From Candidatus Omnitrophota bacterium (GTDB lineage: Bacteria > Hinthialibacterota > Hinthialibacteria > Hinthialibacterales > Hinthialibacteraceae), in the NCBI GenBank assembly GCA_013177805.1, contig JABLXU010000041.1:1-64000 (forward strand): DNA of 64,000 nucleotides, given 5' to 3'. A model generated the notes under the pieces. The model was not told the DNA's origin. It did not search any database and was given only the letters and a program-made list of their open reading frames with translations. The translations under genes were made by a program, and so were the position numbers. Of this stretch, positions 51,282-59,990 are shown one piece after another. Position 1 is the first letter of the stretch. Each line of letters begins with the position of its first letter.

Positions 51282-52226
51282 ATGAGGAATTACGCATGTC
51301 TGGCCATGTTCCTGATGGCGGTTAGTTTTGTTCCCATGCCATTCGGTCAGGAAGAGATGTCCGGGGCCGGCGCGGAAGAGATCAAGCCTGTCTCACCGGA
51401 AATCCGGAATCAATTGGCCACCTTGTTGCCGGATCCGGAATCCCTTGGAGCGCGGCGGGATGGAGATGCCCGGTTCTATGGAATGGACCTCTATGAATAC
51501 ATCAACGGCGGAGCGGGCGCGTTCCACAACTACGATTTTGTGGCCCTGGGACACCAGGATTACAAAAAAGAAGACACCGATATCACCGTGGATGTGTATT
51601 ACATGGGCAATCCCCTGAACGCCTTCGGGATCTACGCGGCCGAGCGCTCTCCGGATTACGAGTTCATCCCTGTGGGCGCCGAGGGCTACCAGGCCGAATC
51701 GCTGATCCACTTTGTGCAAGGTCCGTATTACGTTAAATTGTCCGGCTTCAGCGAGAATCAGGGGGGAGTACAGAACGTGCTGCGGGCTTTCGCCGGGGAG
51801 GTTTCCAGGCGGATCGGGGATGATAAATCGTTGCCGGAAATTTTGAGGATCTTCCCATCGATGGGATTAATCCCCCGCTCGCACAGTTTTGAGAAACGGG
51901 CGCCATTGGGGTATGAATTTCTCGCCCCGGCCTTGCTGGCCAAGTATGCCTTCCGCGAAGAACCCAGCACGCTGGTGTTGTCGATGGCCGCGTCCGGAGA
52001 GGAAGCGCGGGAACGGATTCAAAAAATGCGTGAGCGGGTAGCAAAATCCGGCGAGGTGGCGGATTACCCGGAATTGGCTGCGGGAGCGTTCCGGGGAACA
52101 GATAGGTACCAGGGCGGGATCATCGGTTTCGCTGTGGATACATACGCTGTGTTTGCCGTCAAACCGCCGGAACATCCGGAGGCATGGGTAAAGAGTGTAA
52201 TGAAGGCGCTGGCAGGGGAGAAATAG
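51282..52226 (+). CDS. Exported protein of DUF6599 type
   Basis: A 314-residue protein with a signal peptide (MRNYACLAMFLMAVSFVPMPFG). The mature part begins near QEEMSGA and has a conserved-looking block RFYGMDLYEYINGGAGAFHNYDF, then VDVYYMGNPLNAFGIYAAERSPDY, features I associate with the DUF6599 group of secreted proteins (function unknown). No enzyme motif is visible. GAAAAGGAG 5-14 bases before the ATG at 51282 sets the start; the frame to 51249 is unlikely. Transcribed away from the compound element. Confidence 0.68.
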   Translation: MRNYACLAMFLMAVSFVPMPFGQEEMSGAGAEEIKPVSPEIRNQLATLLPDPESLGARRDGDARFYGMDLYEYINGGAGAFHNYDFVALGHQDYKKEDTDITVDVYYMGNPLNAFGIYAAERSPDYEFIPVGAEGYQAESLIHFVQGPYYVKLSGFSENQGGVQNVLRAFAGEVSRRIGDDKSLPEILRIFPSMGLIPRSHSFEKRAPLGYEFLAPALLAKYAFREEPSTLVLSMAASGEEARERIQKMRERVAKSGEVADYPELAAGAFRGTDRYQGGIIGFAVDTYAVFAVKPPEHPEAWVKSVMKALAGEK

Positions 52227-52561
52227 GCATCCGCCCGATTTCTTCCTCAAAGTATGGGGGGCAGAAGAGGATTGATTCAGGATGTATTCGCGGGCTGAAT
52301 CGTGGAATAGGGGAGCGCGATGCGTGTAATCGATCATCAACAAACTTAGTGAATTATGGGTAGGGCAGGTTGCGCGCGGCGAAATCCATCCCCACGGCCC
52401 TTCTTATACGATTCCCTCTCCCCCTGGGTGAGGGAATTTTTGTGGGGCGGACCTGGGGGATCCGCCCTCCCAGGTTAACATCGGCCATATCCCAAAGGGT
52501 GATGGAATAATACGTCCCTTCTTTTATCGCCGTTCGAGAGTACGCGCTTCCCGGATGATCT
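52227..52561. other. 335-bp convergent intergenic region with a compound A-B element
   Basis: It lies between the stops of the DUF6599-like (plus) and VOC (minus) genes. The only structure found is the compound element at 52414-52467; the remainder is unremarkable. A terminator role for the hairpins is possible, but neither arm is followed by a U-rich tract typical of intrinsic terminators, apart from GAATTTTTG after module A. Confidence 0.6.
52414..52467 (+). repeat. Compound A-B intergenic element
   Basis: Module A (52414-52434) has CCCTCTCCCCC followed by GGGTGAGGG, a shorter form that joins the stem to the tail. Ten bases later module B (52445-52467) has GGGCGGA and TCCGCCC arms, identical to the arms of the 51204 copy, around a 9-base loop. 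Confidence 0.85.
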
Positions 52562-53092
52562 TTATTTTTTCGCTTCCTTTATGGGGCCGATCAGCTCGAC
52601 AAAGGTGCCGTCGGGATCCTGGATCAACACAAAATAGTTGTCACCCATCGCGATCGGCGTGTCGCCCAGCCGTTTCACTTTGTGTTTTTTGATCCGCTCC
52701 AGGATGGGCGTGAGATCGTTCACCATGATCGTGATGTATTGGATGCCCGTGTGCGAATGGATGTATTCGTTTTCCTGGGGCTGGGCTTTGTCACCGAAGG
52801 TCATCAGTTTGAGCTGGGTGGCGTTTTCACCCTTCCCTAATTTCAATACCTGAACGTGAATGGGCAGGGAATCGGTGAGACCGGATTTCTTCCCGAAATC
52901 CGCGTCCACACTGAATTCGGTGGTGTCCACTTGGACCATTCCGACCACATCTTTGTAGAACTTCATGGATTGTTCGAGGTCTTTGACTATCATGCCGATA
53001 TGAATGGTCTTCAGGGCGAAATCCTCTTCCTCCGCCCAGCCCGTCATGGCCAACAAGGCCGTCAACGCGAAAGCCGCCAGTGGAATCTTCAT
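52562..53092 (-). CDS. Exported VOC (glyoxalase/bleomycin-resistance) family protein
   Basis: A 176-residue protein with a signal peptide (MKIPLAAFALTALLAMTGWA) and one vicinal-oxygen-chelate domain: TIHIGMIVKDLEQSMKFYKDVVG starts the fold and QDPDGTFVELIGPIKE ends it, with HTGIQYITIMVND between. The C-terminal VEL motif Glu and the early His are typical metal ligands. Exported single-domain VOC proteins are common in these lineages and their substrates are unknown. The ATG at 53092 is chosen for the signal peptide and for GAGGAG about 11 bases upstream; the longer frame to 53197 would bury the signal. It ends facing the compound element. Confidence 0.82.
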   Translation of the reverse strand: MKIPLAAFALTALLAMTGWAEEEDFALKTIHIGMIVKDLEQSMKFYKDVVGMVQVDTTEFSVDADFGKKSGLTDSLPIHVQVLKLGKGENATQLKLMTFGDKAQPQENEYIHSHTGIQYITIMVNDLTPILERIKKHKVKRLGDTPIAMGDNYFVLIQDPDGTFVELIGPIKEAKK

Positions 53093-53233
53093 GGTCCTGT
53101 TTCTCCTCGTGAGTGATGATGGATCCCGTGCGCGGGTGAGGGCCATTGAAGCAAATGCTTTGGCGGGTGTCCAGGCAGAGAGGTGAGGAAAAGACATCCG
53201 TACGCTGGTTTGCCGGCTCCCGTTTCACGCATT

Positions 53234-53262
53234 TTGACAGCCCCCCAGCGGGGGGTTATACT
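53234..53262 (+). promoter_or_regulatory. Strong sigma-70 promoter of argC with a hairpin spacer
   Basis: TTGACA (53234-53239), a 17-base spacer and TATACT (53257-53262): five of six and six of six matches to consensus at -10 and -35 respectively. The spacer contains CCCCCC, AGC, GGGGGG (53241-53255), a perfect 6-bp inverted repeat. The ATG of argC is 32 bases downstream of the -10. The best promoter in the window, and probably repressible through the palindrome. Confidence 0.75.
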
Positions 53263-53294
53263 TCATCCCACTTATTTTATACAAGGTGGAATCC

Positions 53295-54338
53295 ATGAGT
53301 AATTCGGATGTATGCAAGGTAAAAATCGTTGGGGCCACCGGCTACACGGGTGGCGAATTGATCCGTTTGTTATTGAATCATCCCAAAGTCAAGATTGTTT
53401 CCTTGACGGCCGCGGGATTCGATAATCCGCAGCCGGCGCACGCCTTCTGGCCCTGGCTGCGCCAGGTTATCGACTTGCCCATCCGGCCGGAAATCGATGG
53501 GGAAGCGGATGGGGCGGATACGATCTTTTTGAGCGTTCCCCACGGGGCGGCCATGAAATTGGCCCCGCTTTATTATGAAAAAGGACTGCGGGTGATCGAT
53601 TTATCCGCCGATTACCGTTTCCCGGATTTGTCGGAGCGCCAAGGCTGGTACGAGGGCGAGCACACCTCGCCGGAACTGTGCGGCGTGGCGGTGTACGGCA
53701 TGCCGGAATTGTTCCGGGAACAGATCAAGCACGCGCGCCTGATCGCCAATCCGGGCTGCTATCCCACCGCCGCCATCTTAAGCCTCTATCCGGGCATCAA
53801 ATTGGGCTTTTTTGAGCCGGAACGGATCCGGGTGAATTCCGTCTCCGGGGTCACTGGAGCGGGGCGCAATCCGAAACTCCCGTTTCATCACCCTGAGTTC
53901 GACCAGAATTTCTTCGCCTACCGGATCGGCAAGCATCAGCATGCCCCGGAGATCGTTTCGGTTTTACGGCGGGTGACCGGCAAACCGGTCACTGTGACCT
54001 TCGTGCCGCACGTCCTGCCCCTGCAACGGGGGATTCTCTCGACCATCTACTGCCGCAAGGCCAAAGACGTCCCCTTGGCGGAGATCTGGAACGCCTATCA
54101 GGAAACCTACGCCCGCGAGCCGTTCATCCGGCTGTATCCCCTGGGCGAAGCCCCGGCGCTGCAAGCCGTGCGGGAAACCAACTTCCTTGATATCTCCCTG
54201 CACGAAGACGCCATGACGGGGGATGTCGTGCTCGTGTCCGCGGAAGACAATCTGACCAAAGGCGCGGCCGGACAAGCCGTGCAAAATTTAAACGTGATCA
54301 TGGGATTCCCGGAAAAAATGGGATTACTTCCTCTATAA
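53295..54338 (+). CDS. argC: N-acetyl-gamma-glutamyl-phosphate reductase
   Basis: A 347-residue NADPH-dependent enzyme of arginine synthesis that reduces N-acetylglutamyl phosphate to the semialdehyde. It carries the nucleotide-binding IVGATGYTGGELIRLLL (11-27), IDLSADYRFPD, the catalytic Cys155 in IANPGCYPTAAIL and NSVSGVTGAGR, and it ends VIMGFPEKMGLLPL as is typical for ArgC. The ATG at 53295 has AAGGTGGA just upstream and is preferred over a GTG at 53286. It stands alone, with its own strong promoter and no other arg gene near. The C25 protease gene starts 60 bases downstream. Confidence 0.96.
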   Translation: MSNSDVCKVKIVGATGYTGGELIRLLLNHPKVKIVSLTAAGFDNPQPAHAFWPWLRQVIDLPIRPEIDGEADGADTIFLSVPHGAAMKLAPLYYEKGLRVIDLSADYRFPDLSERQGWYEGEHTSPELCGVAVYGMPELFREQIKHARLIANPGCYPTAAILSLYPGIKLGFFEPERIRVNSVSGVTGAGRNPKLPFHHPEFDQNFFAYRIGKHQHAPEIVSVLRRVTGKPVTVTFVPHVLPLQRGILSTIYCRKAKDVPLAEIWNAYQETYAREPFIRLYPLGEAPALQAVRETNFLDISLHEDAMTGDVVLVSAEDNLTKGAAGQAVQNLNVIMGFPEKMGLLPL

Positions 54339-54398
54339 TCCATCGTTCCTGAAACCGCAGGAATCCAACATCACCCTGTCTGAAAGAGTGGGGAGCCT

Positions 54399-57300
54399 AT
54401 GATGCTATTGTCAAACCGGTCCGGTATGGTCTTTTTCATCGGCTTGTTGTTGATGGGAACGCTGGGGGCGGACGCCGCCCCAAACAAAGATTCTCCCGCC
54501 GCGAATCCCGATTTCACCCTGCTCGATGCCGGAAATGATTTTGCCCATGTGCAATACACCGGCCCGGATCAGCTCCGGCTCAAGCCGTATAACGCGGCTC
54601 AATCCATGGTGTTCCTTGTCATTCCCCCGGGAGCGGAATACACGATTGACTATCCGTTATGGATTTTGCGGGTCGTGAAAAACTCCGGCGATCCTGCCCT
54701 CTATCCCCGGTCCGATCAGGCTTCTCCGGAAGAGGCCGCCCAGCAGAAAAAGATCATCGAATCGGCTGTGCAACTGAAACGGTATCAGTTTCAGGAACTG
54801 GATGTATTGGGCCTTCAGGTGAATCCCACCGTGAGCCTCTCCCACCCCGAGGCGCGGGCTTTGTTCCCGGCAATCCATTCTCTGTTCGTGGACCGGCTGG
54901 AGATCCGGGTGAGTTGGCAAGGGGGATCGGAAATCCGCTCCCAAACGCGAAGCACGTTGGACACGGGCTACAGGCGCCTGTTCAACAACCTGGCCTTGAA
55001 TCGCGATTATATCGAATCATTCCGCCGGAAACGCGCTATTCCCGAATCCGAAAAAACCGAGGGATTTCATCCGCAAAGCGTGGGATTTGACTTCCAGTCC
55101 GCGGTGCTCAATCCCGCCTGGCGGGAGATCGGCCCGCGCCAGGACGGGGTGCGGGTCCGGGTGCGGCAGACCGGCATTACGGCCGTTCGCCCCAAGGACT
55201 TGGAAGAGCAAGGCCTGGCTCCCCAGAATGTCCAACTGCCAAACGTCCGGATTTGGCACAAGGGCGTGGAATTGCCGGTCTATGTCGGAGACGACGGGGA
55301 TGGCCGGTTTCACGACGGGGACGTGATTGTATTTTACGGCGAGGCGTCCGATTCCGAATTCACGCCGGATTCGCACTATTTCCTGACGTGGTTTGAAATG
55401 GAGACGCCCCCCCGGCGGGTGGAAGAACGGCCGGCCGCGTGGGCCGATGAAGGCGCGCCTCTTTTTTATGCCTCCCGGCTCTACAATGAAGACCGGGTGT
55501 TGGTCAAGGAAAAAAACGGCCGCTTCGGCTGGTATTACCTGGATATGGATTCGAAATCCAAGGATTTGCCCTTGGATCTGCCCGGATTGGCTTCGGCCGG
55601 GGATGTGCGGATTGCCTTGGACGCGCAAAACCGGACCCGCCAGCGGTGTTCGTTTACCGCGCAGGTGGGAGACGCGACCCAAGCGTTCAGCCTGGAAATC
55701 GATGAAGCCACCCGCTTTTGGTTCACCACCGGAGCGGAAGCACTCATCGCTTCTCCCACGCTGACCCTGATTCTGGACCGGGAACCGGACAGTCATTCCC
55801 CCTTTCAGTCAGGACTCAGTGAAAAGGTGGACGAAGTCCGCCATTTGTTTTTTGATGGGATCGAAGTGATCTACCCCCGCCAGGGCCATCTTCCGAAGGA
55901 CGGACTGGTGGTGGACCGCGCAAAACTGCCCGAAGAGACCAACGCCATTTCGCTTTCGGTTGACGAAACGAATCAACCGGTTTCCGCCTGGGTTTTGGAC
56001 GGGGCGGGCGGTCTTCGGAAATATTCAGCGTCTGAGGTGCCCCCCAAGGCCGCGTGGGTTCTCCCGAAAGAAGAATGGACGCGGATGGTGATCATGGGGG
56101 ACGCGGACTTACCGGGTCCGTATACCGTCGATCTCGACTACCCTTCCACCTTGCACCGGACTGATCAGGGATATAACTATGTCATAATCACCCACGGTTC
56201 CATGTTATCCGCGGCCCGCCGGTTGGCGGAATGGAGAACCGCGCAGGGATATGAAGTTCTCCTGACCGGCGTCCAGGATATTTACGATGAATTCAATTAC
56301 GGATATCCCGATTTCGAAGCGATCAAACGGTTTCTCCGCTACACCCAGTCCGAATGGCAGGGCCTCAGTCCGGACTTCGTGGTGTTGATCGGTGATTCCA
56401 ACTGGGACCACCGCGACCGGCTGGGAACCGGCGCGCCCGATCAGGTTCCTACCTATGCCCCCCTCGATAATCCCCAACGTTACGCTTCCGACGAATGGTA
56501 CGCTTACTTATGGGGCGGACCAATGGATTTCTTCCCCGATGTGATCATCGGCCGGATTTCGGTCCATTCGTCTCAAGATTTGAATCGATACCTGACCAAA
56601 TTATTCCTGTATGAAACTGAATCTCCGCTCGGGCCGTGGAAAGCGCGCAATTTGTTCATCACCGACAACAAGTTCGAGTCCTACGCCCTGGAAAACGCCA
56701 ACTCCAGCCTTCCCCCGGAATACGAAGCCGCGTTTTTACATCAAAACGATTTTCCGCATGAGACCAATCCGTATCTGCATCACCGCTTCGCGGATACCCA
56801 AGATCCCGCGATGCAAAAGTACAAAAACAAGAAATTCTCGCCGCAGTGCACGCGCGCCATCCTGAAGGAATTCGACCGCGGTTCGCTGGTAGTGCAATAT
56901 ATCGGACACGGCGGAAACCAATTGTGGTCGGAAGAGCGGATTTTTTACGGCACCGACAACTCCACCAGCAATCTGCTTGAATTGCAGCCCAATTCGCGGT
57001 TTCCCTTCGTCGTGAATTGGTCTTGCCTGACCGGTTACCTGAATTTCAACATCTCCCCCTTCACCGTATGCCTGTCGGAAGAATTCATCCGCTATCCCGA
57101 CCGCGGCGCCATCGCCGTCTGGGGGCCCAGCGGCGGCGGAACCACCAACCGGCACATGGTGATGTCCGAAATTCTCATGCGCAACCTCACCCGCGGCGGT
57201 TTGACCCGGGTGGGTGAGGCAGTAACCTTCACCAAAGCCGAATACATGCTGGACCAGACGGATCCGGAATTGGTGGATCAGTACATTCTGTTTGGCGATC

Positions 57301-59843
57301 CCGCCGTGCCATTGGTGTTGCCGCAAGAACGGGCGGAGGTCTCCGTGGAACCCGGCTTGTTCGTCGAAGATCAGGAGCAATCGTTTACCCTGCGTTCGGC
57401 CCTGGCCACCCTGCAATCCGGCCAGGCGGTCGTCTCGATGAGGATCGGCGAAAAAATCGTGTACGAAAGCGGACCGTTTGAGTTTGCGGATTCTCTCGTC
57501 CACCACAGTTTCACGGCTTCTATTGGCAAGGAAGGGCACGACCAGGCCACCGTGCGGTTCTATGCCTGGAACCAGGAATCCCGCCTGGATGCCTGGGGAG
57601 GAACACATATCCCGAAACGGAAACCCGATCTCGCCTTGGACGGTGGCAAAGTGGAATGGGATGGCGAAAAGGCCCGCGTCCAGGCCCTGCTGTTCAATCG
57701 GTCTCCGTACCCTCTGGATGCCGCCGATTGTCAAGTCCGGATTGGCGGCCGGATAGAACCGCTGGCCTCCGGTCCGGTGCCCGCCGGCGCTTCGGTGACT
57801 TTGGAATGGCACGGCACGGTTCCCGCGGATGAGGTGGTCGCGTTGATTGCCGTGCAGCCCAATCCCGCCCAGGGAATCCTAGAAGATAACCTGCCTCCCC
57901 CGTTAGTGATTCCTTTGCGGATTCCGGAAGCCAATCCGATTGTTCCCCTTCTCGAAAAAGCGGCTTTCACCTCCCGCGATCTGACCGAGGGCCGGGCGGT
58001 GCGCTGGCAAGTCCCGTTCCGGAATTTGTCGGAGACGCAAACCGCTTCCCTTGCCGCCAGTTTGGAAGGCCCCGGATGCGCGACCGGTGAGATCAAGCAA
58101 GTGACGCTCTCGGAAGGCCAGGAACGGAAAGTGGATTTTTCCATCCAACTTCCCAGCGCCGGCCGTCATGAATATCTCTTGAAGACCTTTAGCGGCGGAG
58201 ACACCCGCGTCTACACAGTTCCTGTCCAGGTGGAAGGCAAACCAGACCTGGCCTTGGCGGAAATGGATTACCAGGTGGAGCCCGAACAACCCGTGATCGG
58301 CCGCACGGTCTATATCAAGACCACGGTTTACAACGTGGGCGTGGGACCTGCCCGGAATATTACCGTCAAAGCCTTTGACGGGGATCCGGCCTTGCAACGG
58401 GAACTGACCCATTTCGATTCCCGCCGGACTGTGGTGATTGACCGGTTGGATCCGGGCGAAATGCAGGAAGTGACCCTGGTTTGGGATCCCCCGGCGTTTG
58501 ATGGCCTAGGCTCCCATGAAATCCATATCGTGGTGGATCCCCAAGAACGCATCGAGGAAGTCAGCCGCCTCAACAACCAAATCATCGCCAACGTGACGTT
58601 GCACGATCTCCCCGATCTCGTGGTAGAGCCTTTTTCCGGTCATGGAATGATGACGGAAATCCACGAGGGCATAGCCTTATGGGGACAACCCTTGCAACTC
58701 GTGGGGCGGGTGAGGAACCAGGGGGATTCGGACGCGGAATACGTCCGCTTTACGTTTTTGCACAATCATAAGGAAATTACTCATTTCTTCGAAAAGGTGG
58801 CCAAGGGGGCCGTGGAAGAAACCCGGATCGAAGTGCCCCTTCACTCGGCCCGCAACCGGCTGTATGTCATGGCCGACCGCTACGACCTGATCGCCGAAAA
58901 AGGAGAAACCCAAGGATTGGGCAACAATGTGAGCCACGAGCAACGGCTCGATTTCCAATTGCGGATGCCGGTTGCCCCCTTGGCCAGCCAGCACCGGATT
59001 TACCATGTTACCGAAGCCATCCAATTCATGGCCGGCCAGGGGGAATATATGATGATCGATGAAAAATACAATCATATGTTCCTGGATCCCAATTTGGAAA
59101 CGGTCCGCTGCCGCCTCCGCCCTTCGTTTACCCAAGACACCTCAGCGTTCTCCACCCTCCTTCCCCGCCAACTGTGGCAATGGAATGCCAAGTATGACTG
59201 TTTTTATTCGCCTTTGGAAAGCGATATCCCCTTGCGTTTCGTGGTTCCGGCCCCCATGGGGATCTATGACGTCTACGTGCACTTGGCCAGCAGCAACTCA
59301 TACGATCAAGGCCTTCCACAAACGATCCGCATCAAAGGCTCGGGCGATTCGGACTTCCAGATGGTGGAGCATGGTCCTGTCGAAGACAATAATTTCATGC
59401 GCAAACTGGGGACCTACCATATCCGCGGGGATCAATTTCAAATGGAATTCCGGCCGGTTCCCGGCAAAGCGTCCACCATCTTGGGGGATGTCTTGTTTGT
59501 CCGCAACCGCGATCAAGAAACACCGGTGGCCGCCGGCTATCTTTCCCCGTATTTCCCGGCCCCCGGTTCCGGACAGGGGCCGGCGCTCATGCAATGGGAC
59601 GTCACGATTCCGGAGGGAACCGCCATGTATGTGAAAGCCCGGTGGGTGAACCAAAATCCCGACGGAACGTTACGGTTCTTACCCTGGGCGAGCATCATCG
59701 ACGGGCAGGAAAAGCAATTGAGCTTGCCAGGCAAAGGGGATTTCTTCCAATATTACATGAACCTGGTCCGCTTCACGCATGACGATGCCTCGCCGGTTGT
59801 CCGGGAGGTTACGATTCGCGTCCCCGGCAAGGCAGCCTCCTGA
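54399..59843 (+). CDS. Secreted C25 (gingipain-family) cysteine peptidase with CARDB repeats
   Basis: An 1814-residue exported protein. A signal peptide (VFFIGLLLMGTLG, about 10-24) is followed by a propeptide-like N-terminal region, and the C25 domain lies at about 585-960. DFVVLIGDSNWD and WGGPMDFFPDVIIGRI are family segments. The catalytic pair is His837 in VQYIGHGGNQLW and Cys876 in VVNWSCLTGYLN, 39 residues apart (33 in gingipain R), and GAIAVWGPSGG and LFGDPAVPLVLP are further C25 marks. Downstream come an Ig-like part, two CARDB domains (about 1280-1405, 1404-1520; LALAEMDYQVEP and LVVEPFSGHGM starts) and a C-terminal beta domain resembling golvesin/carbohydrate-binding folds. No type IX secretion C-terminal domain is obvious. 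Two in-frame ATGs occur at the start; the first is used here. Confidence 0.9.
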   Translation: MMLLSNRSGMVFFIGLLLMGTLGADAAPNKDSPAANPDFTLLDAGNDFAHVQYTGPDQLRLKPYNAAQSMVFLVIPPGAEYTIDYPLWILRVVKNSGDPALYPRSDQASPEEAAQQKKIIESAVQLKRYQFQELDVLGLQVNPTVSLSHPEARALFPAIHSLFVDRLEIRVSWQGGSEIRSQTRSTLDTGYRRLFNNLALNRDYIESFRRKRAIPESEKTEGFHPQSVGFDFQSAVLNPAWREIGPRQDGVRVRVRQTGITAVRPKDLEEQGLAPQNVQLPNVRIWHKGVELPVYVGDDGDGRFHDGDVIVFYGEASDSEFTPDSHYFLTWFEMETPPRRVEERPAAWADEGAPLFYASRLYNEDRVLVKEKNGRFGWYYLDMDSKSKDLPLDLPGLASAGDVRIALDAQNRTRQRCSFTAQVGDATQAFSLEIDEATRFWFTTGAEALIASPTLTLILDREPDSHSPFQSGLSEKVDEVRHLFFDGIEVIYPRQGHLPKDGLVVDRAKLPEETNAISLSVDETNQPVSAWVLDGAGGLRKYSASEVPPKAAWVLPKEEWTRMVIMGDADLPGPYTVDLDYPSTLHRTDQGYNYVIITHGSMLSAARRLAEWRTAQGYEVLLTGVQDIYDEFNYGYPDFEAIKRFLRYTQSEWQGLSPDFVVLIGDSNWDHRDRLGTGAPDQVPTYAPLDNPQRYASDEWYAYLWGGPMDFFPDVIIGRISVHSSQDLNRYLTKLFLYETESPLGPWKARNLFITDNKFESYALENANSSLPPEYEAAFLHQNDFPHETNPYLHHRFADTQDPAMQKYKNKKFSPQCTRAILKEFDRGSLVVQYIGHGGNQLWSEERIFYGTDNSTSNLLELQPNSRFPFVVNWSCLTGYLNFNISPFTVCLSEEFIRYPDRGAIAVWGPSGGGTTNRHMVMSEILMRNLTRGGLTRVGEAVTFTKAEYMLDQTDPELVDQYILFGDPAVPLVLPQERAEVSVEPGLFVEDQEQSFTLRSALATLQSGQAVVSMRIGEKIVYESGPFEFADSLVHHSFTASIGKEGHDQATVRFYAWNQESRLDAWGGTHIPKRKPDLALDGGKVEWDGEKARVQALLFNRSPYPLDAADCQVRIGGRIEPLASGPVPAGASVTLEWHGTVPADEVVALIAVQPNPAQGILEDNLPPPLVIPLRIPEANPIVPLLEKAAFTSRDLTEGRAVRWQVPFRNLSETQTASLAASLEGPGCATGEIKQVTLSEGQERKVDFSIQLPSAGRHEYLLKTFSGGDTRVYTVPVQVEGKPDLALAEMDYQVEPEQPVIGRTVYIKTTVYNVGVGPARNITVKAFDGDPALQRELTHFDSRRTVVIDRLDPGEMQEVTLVWDPPAFDGLGSHEIHIVVDPQERIEEVSRLNNQIIANVTLHDLPDLVVEPFSGHGMMTEIHEGIALWGQPLQLVGRVRNQGDSDAEYVRFTFLHNHKEITHFFEKVAKGAVEETRIEVPLHSARNRLYVMADRYDLIAEKGETQGLGNNVSHEQRLDFQLRMPVAPLASQHRIYHVTEAIQFMAGQGEYMMIDEKYNHMFLDPNLETVRCRLRPSFTQDTSAFSTLLPRQLWQWNAKYDCFYSPLESDIPLRFVVPAPMGIYDVYVHLASSNSYDQGLPQTIRIKGSGDSDFQMVEHGPVEDNNFMRKLGTYHIRGDQFQMEFRPVPGKASTILGDVLFVRNRDQETPVAAGYLSPYFPAPGSGQGPALMQWDVTIPEGTAMYVKARWVNQNPDGTLRFLPWASIIDGQEKQLSLPGKGDFFQYYMNLVRFTHDDASPVVREVTIRVPGKAAS

Positions 59844-59857
59844 CCGCTTCAGCTTTT

Positions 59858-59891
59858 CCGCCCCCCGCGTTGACAGGCACCCGGGGGGCGG
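59858..59891. other. 10-bp perfect inverted repeat overlapping a promoter
   Basis: CCGCCCCCCG (59858-59867) and CGGGGGGCGG (59882-59891) form a perfect stem with a 14-base loop that contains the TTGACA of the next promoter. It lies 15 bases after the protease stop, so it could terminate that transcript, although no T-run follows. Confidence 0.55.
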
Positions 59892-59899
59892 GATACCGT
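59870..59899 (+). promoter_or_regulatory. Candidate sigma-70 promoter within a hairpin, upstream of a TPR gene
   Basis: TTGACA (59870-59875), an 18-base GC-rich spacer and TACCGT (59894-59899; 3 of 6 matches). It parallels the argC promoter: TTGACA followed by a spacer with a run of six Gs. A second short inverted repeat GGGACC/GGTCCC (59950-59964) lies in the leader, before the ATG at 59991. Confidence 0.4.
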
Positions 59900-59990
59900 T
59901 ACACGGGAGAATCGATCGATTCGGCCGGGATCTGGGATATCACTGACCCGGGACCGTCGGTCCCCGCACAGGATTCTGAGTGATTGCATC

